Notes under the pieces: model-generated | The model's database searches: none | What the model saw: only the letters and a program-made list of their open reading frames with translations | Told to the model about the DNA's origin: nothing | DNA from: Fratercula arctica | Taxonomy: Eukaryota; Chordata; Aves; Charadriiformes; Alcidae | DNA: 64,000 nt | Assembly: GCA_947846985.1 (NCBI GenBank) | Contig: CANTUZ010000001.1 | Coordinates: forward strand, 113,849,757 to 113,913,756 | Reading direction: 5' to 3' | Made by a program: the position numbers and the translations under genes | In this document: piece by piece, positions 37,801-50,727 of the stretch | Layout: every line of letters begins with the position of its first letter | Numbering within the stretch: position 1 is the first letter of the stretch

Positions 37801-39607
37801 AGGAGGAAAAGGGAATGCAATTGAAAGGCGAGCGTGTGTCTCATTAGCGCTTGCTATGTGAGTTCCTTATATTCTGGGGAAGTAAAAATATTTTAATGAG
37901 GAAAACGGCACCTTTTCAAATATTTCTATGTAGAAAAGGGCTTTATAAGGACAAATTATTTCTAAGATAAATATAGATAACACATGCACTATCTGCAACT
38001 TACATAGAGACCAGGAGGGAAATTAGAAAGCAGAGTATCTTGATTACATTAAATTGCCTTCTTCAAGTGGTGGTGGTTGTCGTTATTAAATAATTGTATG
38101 TTTCTTAGTATTGAAAGAAGGGAAATCATTAATACTAATACTTACCTAAGTAAAAAAGAATGATTATTCCTTATAGCACTATCAGGCCTAGGATTTTCTG
38201 CTAGCAAAATCCCGTATGCCTATGGCAATGTAAAACTAACTGAGTTGCCAAAATGCTCTTTGATTTTTCAGAATTTAAAAAAAGAGAAAGATGTCTGAAA
38301 AGAGAAAACAGCCCCTCCCATGCAGTAAGCCCTAAATGCAGTCTCTGCTTTTAGTATTGTCGACTTTGAGGCTCAATACTTTTCTCATTATCATTACTGT
38401 TTCATGTATTTTTCTTATTTTAATGAATTTCTGTGCTGAGGCACATAGCTATTTTCTTGGCTATCTTGCTTCATTATTCTGATGGAAGCAGTCTTTTAAT
38501 TTAAAACATTATTATTAAAAGTATTGCATGAAAGGTTTATCTGAGAGATATATTGTTTTGGCAATAGATGCAAATCAAAATGCAGCTGTCTAGATACCCA
38601 ATTATATATTTTAATGGAAGACTTTGAGTAAAGCTTAGGCACAAAGGAGAAAAGTACTTATCGTCATTTATCATTTAAATTACCAGCATATTTGTAGACT
38701 ATTCATATATTTCTGATACCTCAATAAGGCCGAGACTGAAGCTAGTTCAATGGACAGCAGTTAGCTTGTGAAGTCTCTGTCCTTGGAATAAATTGACACA
38801 GCGGTATTCCAAAAAGGCAAGCTATTCTTGCGTCTTTTCTCCAATGCATTAAGCACTAGCATTTTTCAACATCAGGTAGGCTTATATTATGCCACTTCCT
38901 CTTTTGTAATCCACATAAATATTCACCATCTATTTGTCTTTGACTGGACTCCAAAGTTTTTTTTTTTCTTTTGGGATCTTACAGGCTACTCAGTATCACT
39001 TATGCTAAGGGTGGTCCATAAGAATGCATACTAAATAATGCCTTCACTAGGATGCACATCAGAAACTATGCTGTCCAAATTATAATTTGGTTTTACTTTT
39101 AGTTTTGGAACTTGTGGGGTTGTTTTTTTTCTCAGCTCAATACAACACAACTAACTGTAGTTTACTGAAATCCTGAAGTTTACCGAATAGCAGTTAGAGC
39201 ATCCTGAAGGCTCATGCTGACCAACAAACTCACATGACACCCATTCATCTGTACCTCAGCTGAGGACATGCCATGGAGTTTAAACCCTGCAGCACTCCAT
39301 GTAACTCAACCTTTCTTCAAAGCTGGTGTGTTCTTTACTGCTCAATCTCCTGCAGAGATCTCTGTAAGGCTGGGATCTGGGATAACGTATCCTGAATGCT
39401 TATGAAGTCAGAAAATCATTTGGGCTCACGGGATCTTCTAAAATATTCAAGACCACTCTCTCGTACCTGAGTCCTTCCCAAAGGGCAATATAATGCAGAT
39501 CTGAAGTGCCAGCCTACCAAGCTCTCACATTGATGCCCACAAGTATGCTCTGAAACCTCAAGGCCATGAAGTACTTTGCTTCCCTGTACAAGTACCTCCA
39601 GTAAGAC
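34870..39607. other. AT-rich non-coding DNA with possible conserved blocks
   Basis: No gene is recognised in about 4.7 kb. The stretch at 36640-36960 (GAAATTAATTGCATATCTGC, CTGTCAAGGC) and the one at 37830-37930 (CTCATTAGCGCTTGCTATG) look like regulatory conserved elements in style. GGATTTT / AAAATCC at 38191-38197 and 38206-38212 form a short hairpin. Short frames lack domains. Confidence 0.45.
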
Positions 39608-39655
39608 AGAGACATAAGCTTATGTCTCTCTGCAACTCAGTTGCTGTGCAACTGA
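39608..39655. repeat. 22-bp perfect palindrome followed by a second hairpin
   Basis: AGAGACATAAG (39608-39618) is followed without spacer by its exact reverse complement CTTATGTCTCT (39619-39629), giving a 22-bp perfect palindrome centred on AAGCTT. Eight bases further on, TCAGTTGC (39637-39644) pairs with GCAACTGA (39648-39655) around a 3-base loop. GCAAC at 39632-39636 offers an alternative partner for the GTTGC at 39640-39644. A spacerless 22-bp palindrome is rare by chance. Its function is unknown. Confidence 0.7.
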
Positions 39656-42600
39656 TTCATATCTAATGTGCAGAGGATTGGTGGTGGGTTTTTTTAACTG
39701 ACTGTATTCGACCACTGTTACTTGCCTGCTGGCCATCTTGTTGTTTTGTAGCAGTCTGTCAACTGAAAGCTAGCTACACAGATGCTCATACAGAAAGTCA
39801 CCATATAAATACTAGCATTTCCCTATTTGTAGATAGCTCAACTGGAACAATTCCTGAAGTTTGTAGACAGCAACATTGCTGGTAGGTATACATTTTTTTC
39901 TCAGCAACTTTTTGGCCATCTGGTTTTTTCTCTGATCGCTGTACCCGCAACTCTATTGACATATGCACTGACCTGGTCTTTGGATACCTTAACAAGGAGT
40001 CATCATGATAGACAAAAGATAGGATTTAGAAATGGAAAACTGAAATGCAGATAGGCCTTGCTTGCAGAAGGGTTTCATTTTGAAATAGTATTTGCCCCCA
40101 TTAATATAAAATAATAGCCTGAACAGGGCTTTTCATTCAAATACTTAGGACTTTCCCTGACATTCGCTCAAATCTTAGCAGCCTCAGCTACATTCAGAAG
40201 GACTGATAATTTAAAAATTGTTTTACTTTCATATAATAGAGTTCATTCAAAGAGCTTTATCAAAATTCCTACCTGTTAAATTTGACTTTGAGGTTATTTT
40301 AATTATACTAGAACCGTCTAACTTGAAGTCACTGAGATGCTGCACTTCAATCAGAAATTCCAGACAATTGGTATAGACACTGAAGAAGAGGACCTATCAG
40401 CAGATTGTACTTAATGACATTTCTACAAGACATCTGAAAAGCTGACCTTTGCCAAGTGCTTCTTTTGTCATGCATTGCAAGAAATGTGTTACTTCTCTAG
40501 GTTATAGCTGCAGAAGACTCTATCAGCTGAAATCATGCAAGTTGCAATTCTGTTGAAGTCAGTGTACTCCAGGGAGGACAATTTTAGCTACAAATGAATA
40601 GGGTCATTTACACTTGAGCTAAGGGAAGGCAAGTTACTGCTATTTCAGTAAAATACATACATTTATAATATTTACATACATTTATAATAGTTGGGGGGAA
40701 AATTGTTCAGACTTTTAAAATGTGTTTCTAAAAACGATGGTAACTACAATGTTTGATAAGTTTGTGTCCTGCTTTGAACACAATATTGTCATCAGCTAAG
40801 CATGTTTAGTTGAATAAACTAAGCTCCGTTACTGCAGATAGGGTTAGTACAGCAAAGCTCAGCAGATTCTCTTTTGAAAAGCTCAGCAGATAAACACTCA
40901 AATTTGGAATTTTGTTCAGGACCTAAGATATAGTAATACAGATCTTTTGTGTTGCACTGGACTCTGTTTCAGAGAAAAGACATCTCTTTCCCTTTCAAAA
41001 TGCCTTCAATGTTAGATTCTTGGATACTACGCATTGGGACAATGCTGTATTAGAATCTATTCCTGCTAACTATGTCAATAACACTTACAATTTTCCCAGC
41101 AAAAAAAATTGTCATACATCCCTTGCTGTTCTCAGTCAAAGCTTAAACACTCAGTATCTGCAAATTTAGGGTAGGATTCATCTGGCCAAAGACAGGCATC
41201 TGTACCTGAACCAATCACTCCAGGCTTCCTTTTGCAGTTAAGGAGAGAAACAGCCACTCATAAGGAGCGAGTCTTCTGGTCTTAATAGGTCAGCTCAGTC
41301 TCACTCTGGTAGTTACTTCACTCCTTGCCCATGAAGAGTGCCTAAGGTGCCAAAGGGTACCTGTCTAGCAGAGATAAAATCATCACATTGCTTTTACCTT
41401 AGGCAGACACCTAAAAGCAGGTAAGATGAATCCCACCAACAGTAGCTGGAAAATTTAGAAAACTGGAGAGTTTAATTTCCCTTTATATAAACAGTTCCAT
41501 GAAACTCTCTCACTTTACTTTGGTAAGTAGCAATTTCCATGGGTTCTTCTGGGTAATAACTGTTGCATGCTCCAAGAGTCCTCACTGCAGAGCTGTTTTG
41601 TTGAAAGATCTCTGCTGTTGTAAGCCTTGTCTATAGCTAAGGGCTATAACCCATGGAAATCAAAGCTTGTATGTAAGTCCTGAAAGACTGTGTTGGTTTT
41701 TAATTGAGCCTAATCATTAGAAATTTCTCCTCTGGGATCTTTCAGGTCCTTGGAAAGAAGGATTGATGTCTATAGAGAGGAAAAATGCACTGCAGCCAAT
41801 TGAAAATACTACTTATTCTAAATACAGGATTTCTTGATATGGTTGTAACCCCCAGCAGCTTGAAAAGATTAATTTGCTAATAAAGACTGGTTTGACAAAG
41901 CAGGATACTTCAGAGTCACACTGCTGACATGCTAGAAGTGATGGAGCAGCTAAGAGACTGCCGATGGCCTGGACACGGGATGAAAAAAACCACTGCCTTG
42001 GATTTTTCCTATGAGCAAACAGGTATTCTTTGCAGAACTTAGTTGTCAAAAAAATCTATAAAGAATGTACTAAGACTGTACACATTGTGATTTATTTTTT
42101 TTCAGTAACTCAAATATAACAGAGCTTTCACAATGATGCCAAGGCCATGTGTTTCACCAACAAGATTATCCCATGTCAAATGTCAAGGTCATAAAAGTCT
42201 GCTAGAATTTCTCAGTCAAGAAAAATATTCACAGACATTTTATATTGGCAAAACAACTTAACTTTTCTATGTCTGCCTCTGGAAAAATGGCTTCTGGAAA
42301 ATTTTCTAACATATATTTCCTGGAAATGTTTTTTCCTTCTTTTCCTACTGCTGAAAAAAAAAACCCACCAAACCCAAGGCAGACTGAAAATGTCAACCAG
42401 CTGGTTAAGGTTAGCTTAGAGAGTAGAGAACAGTAGAGAAAATAGCCCTGAAAAAAGGGCTTTGGAATGCAAATTTTTTGACAGTCTTAATCAGATCTCT
42501 GCCTATCCCTGCACCAATCTAGAAATGCAGATTTAAGTCCGTACTCATTAAGATCACAAAAGGACTTGCTATTTACTTGACCAGGCAAACAAATGTCCAG

Positions 42601-45600
42601 TTCTCTGAGGTCAGTTATGAATGAATACAGTATTTCCTTCACTTTGGACAAGGACTTGTTTTAAAACACCCATATTATCTCTTTAACTTTATCTCAAACA
42701 CTAGCCGCAGGGTAGAAAAAAACTCCCAAAATCAGAAATTGCCTGCTTAAAATATGATTAATATTATTAAGATGAATTGCATCATTAAGCAGTTTACATT
42801 TGTTACTGTAACTTACAAAAAGGCAACTTTAAAATACAAAAATGCTATGTTTGACCAGAAGGAGACATTAAAGCCATATTTGAACTTCATGTCTTCATTC
42901 ATTTTGGTGCCTGTCTGCATAAAATGATTTCTAGAGTTCAGTAATTAGCAGCTATCGCACTGATCCATTAAGCCTGAGAAATCTGCTGTGGCTTCAGGCA
43001 GGTATTCATAACAGAAACTGACCATTTGGCCACAACACTGCTGGCCAGATGCCAAGGTGCTGCTCAGGAAGATGAATTTTTAACTGATCCGTAAGAAGAA
43101 AGGGCAAGACTTGAGAGTTTTGCTGTTCTCGCTTACAAGCTCAGAGATGTTGTTCTTTCTGGACTTTGTTCTTGTCTTTCTCTTTTGCTGCTTTTAAGAC
43201 ATGCAAACAGAAGCCTCAACCTCCGACACTTGCAATCTATGATTCCAAAGCATAAAACAGTTGCACTACTTGCAGGCTACAGATGTACCCTGTAACCAGT
43301 GACTGTAACCAGGAGTTTAGTTGCTGCACTGGATAAGCCATGACTGTATCTGAAGTACAAAAGCATGCATGTGAAGTCTATCCGCTACATTGTATAGAAT
43401 TATCCTGGAGTGGGTATTTGTTCACCATTGTGTTATTGTAGTTGTGCCTAGAAACCCATCTTGTACTGAACAAACATCCAGTAGTAAATGGTCCTTTCGC
43501 TAAAGAGCTTTCAGTATAAATAGGCAAACTAAAAGCTTGGGAAAAACTGGGTTTGGAAATAATTGTGGGCCTGCTTTGATAGACAAATTGTAACAATTTC
43601 ACTAAAGTCCTTCAGAAACTGAAGTTACGCCTGGCAACTGAAGTCCGCATGTGTAGGGATTTAATAGTTTACATTTGCCTTCCATCAAATGCACCTTCCA
43701 TTGTAAACTTGCATCCCTAAAAATATTTCTACAAGCAACTGTTTTATCCTACACACAGCATGTATATCTTCCTGTACCTGGTTGTCTTTGGGTCATAATG
43801 ACTTGAAGCTGGTTAAGTAAAGTAATGTGGCTTCGACTACGCACAACCTCACTTCAGTCTGAAAAGCAGACAGGCCAGCACAGCTCTCTTTGCTGACAGC
43901 AAGCTATGGATTCAGTCTGCATTTGCATTAATCTGCAGGACCAGAAATCTTCAGTAATTGCAATTATGATAAGCAGGATTAAAAATGCACATGCAAAATC
44001 CCTGTCCCTGTTTGAGTGGTTTCTCTTTTTTGCCTCACTTCTGACCCCTGACCACCAGAGTGGGACTTTAGCTCCCAGGGTGACAGCTGTTTTCCAACCT
44101 TTCCAGCTTTCCCCTGTCCTTCCACCCTAGTAGTTCTAAAGAATTTTTCCAATTGCAATGACAGACTGACCAGAGGTACGTGGGACGCATAGGAAAGGTG
44201 AAGTTCTTTTTCAAGTTGTTAGCAAGTTGTCCCCAGAGAAAATCAAACAATAGTCCTCACGTATGATCTATCCTGCCAAGATTTTGAAAGGCAATCACCA
44301 GGAGACAAGAATAGCATTTTTGCATCAGGAATGGCAGCTTTGCACCTTCCTCAGGGTCTGCCCCTATTGGAAAGCAGAGAGGGGGGGAAAAAAACCCAAA
44401 CAAAAACAAAACACAGAAAACTTTGCATGGATTTGAAGGAACCCTGTGCTCTCATTTTGTTTGCAGCCTCTAGAAGAGGTGACCAAGGCCAAAGCCTTGT
44501 CTGGGGGTTTGTTGCCTTGCTGCTGTTGCCAGTTCTGGGTGGCTTGATTACAGACACTTTTATTGTAAACACGAAGGTGCATGGCCTAGCAGAAGCACAG
44601 AGTATAGCCATGCCTGTTTCAAACAAATTAGCCTTCTGAATTGCGAAATATTGAAAAACATTTCTCAGTATCTTAAATATTTCAGTGGTAGAAAGAGTTA
44701 GTGTCAAAGTTTAGCAGTTTATCCCGCAGAAGGGAAAGTCATAAGTTTGTGGAAAATAGGAAGTAACCATGTACCTGAGCTTATCTTAGGATCTAAGTAT
44801 GAAAACCCAAGGCACATAGAAGAAAACCTAAGGAAATCAATCTAACTAGAGGCTTTTTGTACTTTGTAGTGCTGAGCTAACTTGCTGACTTTTGTGTCTC
44901 TCATTCCGTCATTCACTCATGAGATGCACACACAAAATGACTCACATTAAGTGACATATTTTATACCTCAGTGTGGTATGAGCTCTGGTACAGCAGAGCT
45001 CTCGCTTATTCTCAAATGAAGAAAGGCCAAGCTTAAAGCAGAAGCAAGTAAAACAAACAATGATGCTGATGGATGGAAATGACTGAAGCCTCCGGCTAAC
45101 CACAGCACAGAAACCATCGCTAAATGGGAAGCTGCTACTTTTGTCACAGTTGTGTGATTACAACTTGCAGGTGATACTCTTCGGTTCTCAACTGCAACTA
45201 TGCTTTTCATTTCCATAATTAAGACAGTGCCACTGGATTCAGTCTTTCACCATCCCAAGCTGCGCCGTGTGTTTGCTGCCAAATGAACGAGAGAGAAGAA
45301 AACTTTTCAGCCTGGTTCTCCAGGGCTTAGAAGCATTCTTTGAGTCAATTAACCATCTGGCAAAAGATTTCCAGCTTGAATACAAGGATCCCATGACACT
45401 AAACAGAACATTGTCCCTGTTAAGTCCTTTACGTTTCACAAGTATGAAACAACAGAAATAAGATTTTCCATGTCACTACTTGTGTTTCTTTCAGCGAGGC
45501 GCAAAAGACGCACTGGTACTGGATCAAACCTTTTTGACAGCCTCTAAACATGGTCACATCAGGACAGTCTTACTCAAAATGGCTTAAAGGTTCCTGAGAT

Positions 45601-46999
45601 TAAAGTTACATGTACAGTCATCATGTTTAATAACAGCATTGGATCTTCATCCATGAATTTGCCGTTTTCAATCTATTTTCATTGTTGACTGCTTCAGCAT
45701 TCTGTGGCAATGAATGTTGCAGCTTTAATAACTTCATAGCCAGCGTCTCATGAATTCTGTAATAGGGCATGTCCTTTGTTATTAAAAACATGCTGGCAGG
45801 TACTTCCACTGCTTCCAGTGGAATTTATCTGTAATTTATCTTGCATAGCTAATGGATGAATTTGTTACTTTGGGCCTCAAACCGAATATGCATTATATTG
45901 ATTGAAAAAAACAGAGGAGAGGATTTTGCTTGCACATTTCATCTCTAAACAGTTCTAAATTAAATTGCTTACCTTAAAATAACCACTTTAGTAGTGCAAA
46001 TTAAATTTCATAAACTTTATCCAAGTTTAGGATTCTCCTCCTCTGTGATAAACCTCTGGGACCAGCCAATATGGTTACAGCCCTGAAAACTATACATAAA
46101 ATACATACTTAAAATTTCAAACAAGTCTGACACAACTATATGGATTTTACATAAGGTAACGTGAATTTTGAAAATTCTTGCTTGGACTACCTTTACACAG
46201 GCATTTTAACACTGGAAAAAAACAACCCAAAACCAAAAAAACCCCTATCTGATTATACTTTAAAAATAAGAAAAAAACCCCTTTCTTAAGAAATGTTTTA
46301 GAATGTTTAAGACCAGATCTGAAGATTAGTACTGACATGAATTCATTATTTGGTTCAAAACAACTTATTCAGAAGTAATGGAACAGAAACAAATTAAAAT
46401 GTCCCTTCGGATTTCACTCAGGGAAGATATTCTTTTATAGGTCTTTGACTCCAACCCTTCAACAGCTAAAATTAGCTTTGCATTACTGAAAGAGATAATG
46501 CACCCTCCTTATTATAGTCAGAGATAATACAGTAAATAGTGATTAGTTTTAACATGAGGTTTACAGCAGAAGCATATCTTAATTTATATTAGCTTATGTC
46601 CATGAATGATGTCAAGCTGTCCTTTGGGTTCACTATTTCCAAATTTTATTTAAAATTGACATTTATATCAGCTTTAGTAGTTGTTTTTTAAAAAAAGTAT
46701 ATTAATATTTTAAAATAAACATTCTCTTTATCTCCTGCTGCCTGCCAGACAGCTTGCTCGTACAGGGGAAAAAAAAAAATCTTATGTCAGATTAAACCTG
46801 TTATGTATTTTCAGGAAATGTAATTATCTTCATATAACAGCAGAAAAGTGTACAGGAAAGTGAGGATTTTATAGTGCCATAAAATGTGTCCTTTTCCCAG
46901 GATTTTCAAGACTGCAATATGCAGGTTGATACAATCAAAACCCAACTACATAATGTGGCTGAAAGTGATGAGAATGATGTAAAACTATCATGTGCGTTA
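39656..46999. other. Unique AT-rich non-coding DNA
   Basis: No gene is seen across about 7.3 kb. TACATACATTTATAATA is duplicated at 40654-40670 and 40673-40689. AAAGCTCAGCAGAT is repeated at 40854-40867 and 40878-40891. CTGTAACCAG is repeated near 43290-43310. A-rich runs with CCC/AAAC spacing occur at 42352-42376, 44388-44413 and 46216-46245. Open frames such as 44331-44639 (plus) and 44351-44707 (minus) overlap on opposite strands and show no domains. Confidence 0.5.
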
Positions 47000-47820
47000 T
47001 AAGTAAGGTGGATGGTTTGGTGGCTTGTTTTATAAGCCATCCTGCCCCTGTTCACTGCTGGAAAGACAACTCAGTGCAGAAACTTTTAAGCCCCTGTAAC
47101 ATCAATAAGCCCACCTGTCCAACATCTCTGAATATCCTGTTTATTCCAAAGGCTCGGATGTATTTCTTAATTAAATCTTGATAGTTAAATTCTGGTTTAT
47201 GGAAACAACCTATGGTGGTTTGCGAGCCAGCGTCTGTGCATAATAAAACAGCACTTGACCAGATGGGTTTTTTACAGTTCAGTCAGGTATGCCTCGAAAG
47301 CATTATCAAGGATAAGTGGTAGCTATTTGACTAATAAGTACATTGTGTCTGCCTCTGGGATGAAACACAAAGCTTCTCCGGGAGTGCACAGCGCTGTGAA
47401 GCACAGTCATAATGTTTGGTACTTTGTTCTGCTGCAAAAATCCACAGTTTACTTAGGCACCAGGTTATTTTTCTGATCCTCTTCCCCCGGTATCAGTGGT
47501 GTCTTACCAGCCCCTGTAGCCAGAGGTGTTATTATTGCCATTCTCTTTAATTCCCCTCTCTGACCTAAATTCACTCATCTGCTTGGTAGTCTTTCATTTA
47601 TAAATAGACTTCAAATGTTACTGTGTGACTTCAAACTTATGTTAATAGATAACACCACCCACTCCTACTAAAGAGAAATACTATTTTGCATTATCTTACA
47701 CGTTTAGAGCCATAACTAAGACAAATTTGAAACACGCTTTAAACATCTCAGACCAAACGCGTGCACATTTCAGAGTTGCTCTTATTATCTTTGCAATAAT
47801 TATTTTCTTACTTCTTACAG
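47000..47820. other. Non-coding DNA, possible conserved block
   Basis: No gene is recognised. The stretch at 47040-47420 is of mixed composition with few simple repeats, TTAATTAAATC near 47167, and the palindromic AGCGCT near 47390; in style it resembles a conserved element. The segment ends in TTTTCTTACTTCTTACAG, a good splice-acceptor-like sequence (AG at 47819-47820). Confidence 0.35.
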
Positions 47821-48058
47821 TTACAGAGGAGATATTACTGAAAAACAGTTAGTGTTGCTTTACAAAGGACAGTGTGGCAAAGATAATCTCCCCCTTGATT
47901 TTAAATTCTGTTTTTCATTTGGAGCAATGACGGCCTTGACCTTGCTTGCCCTGTGGTTACTCCTTTACAAAACCAAATGCATCAGTAAGAGTGTAAGAGC
48001 AGGCATGGCAAGCCAATGTTCAGCAGCATGCAAGAACGCAAAGGCACAGGAAGTGTAG
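47821..48058 (+). other. Weak candidate terminal exon with a membrane-like segment
   Basis: Downstream of the acceptor-like AG at 47819-47820, one frame is open for 78 codons to a TAG at 48056-48058. The peptide begins YRGDITEKQL, has a hydrophobic stretch FSFGAMTALTLLALWLLLY (about 20 residues, membrane-segment-like), then KTKC and a Ser/Ala/Lys-rich tail. The same frame is also open upstream of the AG, so it may be simple absence of stops. The first in-frame ATG lies inside the hydrophobic part. No polyadenylation signal is seen in the next 250 bases. The protein is not recognised. Confidence 0.14.
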
Positions 48059-49009
48059 TACCTCAGTTAAAAATTGCCAGCAGAAGCTGATATGCAAATT
48101 AACATGGAAGCCACTTAAGGGAAAGCAAGAATTCCCGTTCTAGTTTAAGATATTTCTATAGAGGTATACATAATTTTCCACACAGAAGGAGTAAACACCT
48201 AGAATTTAATCTTCAGCAAGAAAAAGAAAGCATTACAATTGTAAAATAGGCACCTGAAGCTACTTTGAAATTGTCTCTGTGGGGCACACCAGCAAAAGAA
48301 ACTTCACCACCAAACCAGCTGGTGTAGATAGTCTTGTATGCATGCTGCTCAGACCACGCATCCTCTGGAGAAAACACATCATTTGGCGATATTTAACTAC
48401 ATTTGTGGAAAGAAATCCAGGGAAAACTGCTGCATGTCCAGGGAGTTCCTGAAAGGTCAGGAAAAAATGTTATAGACCAGGAAGGTTCCTGAGAGAAGTG
48501 CTACCTGCACTTCCTTCATTTGAACACTTTTCCATGAGCATACACTCAGGACACTTCTCTGCCGCATAGTTCTTATCATCCCTGCATTTGGCAGAGCTGA
48601 GAACAGACATAAAGGTAGCCATAGTGACAATTGCTTACAGGACAATAGCTGGAATGAGATGATGCTCCAGGAAAGCACAATTCATTATAACAACTCATTT
48701 TACTCATCGTTTCATAGTCAGCGCAAGACCTGAAGTCAACAATTTCTGCAAGTTTGAACCACGGGCTGATCTCCTATGTGTTTCCCATGGAGTCCCTGCA
48801 TACTTGGGCACAGACATCACTGTGAACAGTGCCAGACTTAGCACCTGCAGGTTTCTTTGCCAGTTTTTTACAGTGGGCAATGCTGGAGCCATGACCCAGG
48901 GCCAAAAGCTACCTTTGGTTTGAGCCTATAATGCCCTCTCTGATGCTCTCCCCAAGCTAGTAGCCCTTGTGGCACCAGGACATAGTTATTATATATTATG
49001 TATATGTAA
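48059..49009. other. Unique non-coding DNA
   Basis: No gene or repeat is recognised. The sequence is of mixed composition. Minus-strand open frames at 48457-48678 and 48704-48892 lack domains and convincing splice sites. Confidence 0.5.
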
Positions 49010-49083
49010 TCCCTTCCAATTCCCTTCCAATCCCTTTCATATTTTATATATATATCCCTTCCAACCCTAACAATTCTATGATT
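49010..49083 (+). mobile_element. Residual CR1 3' tail interrupted by TA repeats
   Basis: TCCCTTCCAA occurs repeatedly (49010-49019 and 49021-49030, with a variant at 49031 and another at 49055), followed by CCCTTCCAACCC and then CAATTCTATGATTATTCT. This matches the CR1 3' end motif (GGTCCCTTCCAACCC, then ATTCTATGATT). A (TA)n run at 49045-49054 and internal duplication have expanded it. Little of the element body is recognisable upstream. Confidence 0.7.
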
Positions 49084-50289
49084 ATTCTTATAATGTGTTT
49101 TTTCAGGTAAAAGTTAAGAACATGACAAGCTATGTCCCAGGCTACCAGAGTAACGTTTTTATGCCATGACACTTGTATTACATGACTGTGCTATGGCATG
49201 AGGGTGTAAGAATTTGAAGATACAAAGGCTGTTCTTGGAGGGGGACAGACATGGTGCTGGCTTGTGTCATCACTACCAGTTTGCAGCAGGCTCAGGCATA
49301 AAATGCTCCAGGCTTTGGTATTTGGGTTTGCCCTATTAGACATCGTCTTGTTCTGTAAGGAAGCCACTATTTATAATAAGAGGATCAGAGCCCTGGAGTA
49401 AAACAGAGGGCAAAAAGACAACGTAGTCACAGTGCAAGGGCAGCATATCCCCAGAACAAGAGGGAAAACCACTGAGGATAGGCTTCATGAGGCATAACAG
49501 TTCACCATTTCCCAAAGCTTTTTCTAGGTCTACTACAAACAGGACAGCAACTGAGGCTGCTTATATACATTCCGCATTGGGATCAGAGTTTGGAAAAGGC
49601 ATTAGAGATGCAACACTAAGTTTAGAGGATATCATCTCCCCTGCATCTGATAGGTAATGATGACAAAGCCAAACAGCAGTCCATCAGGTCTGTAAGACAG
49701 AATTAAATAGGACAATTGTGTGTCTCAGATAATTTCCAATATAATTTAAAAGTAGTAGCCTGCTAGTTAAATAAAAATAATAAATGTTCTTTCTGAATCA
49801 AATAAGTTTTTTCTTAGGATCCTAAATAAGACAACAGTAATGTCATAAAATGGGATATTAATATTTATACATGTAAATTATAAGAAAAGAAGACTTTTAA
49901 GAAACACGTTTTACGTACAGTGAAGTTGCAATCTAAACCATAGATTTCCATTAATATGTGTAACTGCAAGAAATAGTATCAAGGGATTTAAGTAAACTAT
50001 CAGTTTGGTATTTCTAGATGCGAAGTAATTAAAAATATCTTCAGAACGATCTCCAGATAATAGTGACACACTGAAGGATGACTTAATTTATTCTCTGACA
50101 CTGAGTAAAGTAGGTTTCTGTTGCCTAGAAATGTAAAACAAACAACTGTAAACACCCAAAGTGCAGATTCCAAAGGAAATATATTGAAACTGAAAATATT
50201 TCTTGTGACTTACAATCTTCCTAATCTTAGCACAGTAGCTTTTTGCATAATTATCACATTGTAAAAATGCACTGGTTAAACACACACAT
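49084..50289. other. Unique AT-rich non-coding DNA
   Basis: No gene is seen. Sequence is AT-rich, with TTAATATTTATA-type stretches near 49858 and short open frames of chance length. A minus-strand frame at 50088-50285 shows no domain. Confidence 0.55.
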
Positions 50290-50343
50290 TCTTTGGCTTA
50301 TCTGGGAAGATAAGCCAAAGAGACCAAGTGGTCTCTTGGTTTG
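50290..50343. repeat. Two overlapping, mutually exclusive hairpins
   Basis: Hairpin A: TCTTTGGCTTATC (50290-50302) pairs perfectly with GATAAGCCAAAGA (50309-50321) around a 6-base loop. Hairpin B reuses the right arm of A: CCAA (bulged A) GAGACCA (about 50315-50326) pairs with TGGTCTCTTGG (50329-50339) around a 2-base turn, and the stem extends through AAG/TTT pairs to about 50342. The right arm of A is the left arm of B, so only one can form at a time in a single strand. In bacteria such a layout would suggest attenuation; in a vertebrate genome the meaning is open. Confidence 0.7.
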
Positions 50344-50727
50344 TATGCACACATGTGCATGAAGAGGGTACAAAAAAGACCCTGCAAGCCCTGCATGCCC
50401 AAAATGACCCTATAAACACTCTATCAATGAATCAATATGTTGTTCACTTACAAACAATCAAAAGTTAGAAAACAACAAGCTTAAAATTGTCATACAACTT
50501 GAATTCAGCTCCGTTGGACATGGCTATTTGTAGTCTTTCACTGAACCATGCTTTGTTATTTTTCCCATGGGACACTGCTACAATTATTGGACAAAGGGAC
50601 CATGTCCAGTGAAGAGACAGATCCTATTATTTTTTCCAATTAATACTTTTTCCCCCACTGCACGTTAGAATTGCTAACTCCCTCATGGTCTTTTTCCGTG
50701 GCATTCATCACTGTAGACCCCATGGGC
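50344..50727. other. Unique AT-rich non-coding DNA
   Basis: No gene or repeat is recognised between the hairpin pair and the CR1 fragment. Confidence 0.5.

Noticed and set aside
44331..44707. Overlapping frames of about 100 codons on both strands with hydrophobic stretches
   Set aside because: Both strands are open over the same region, and neither translation resembles a known family.
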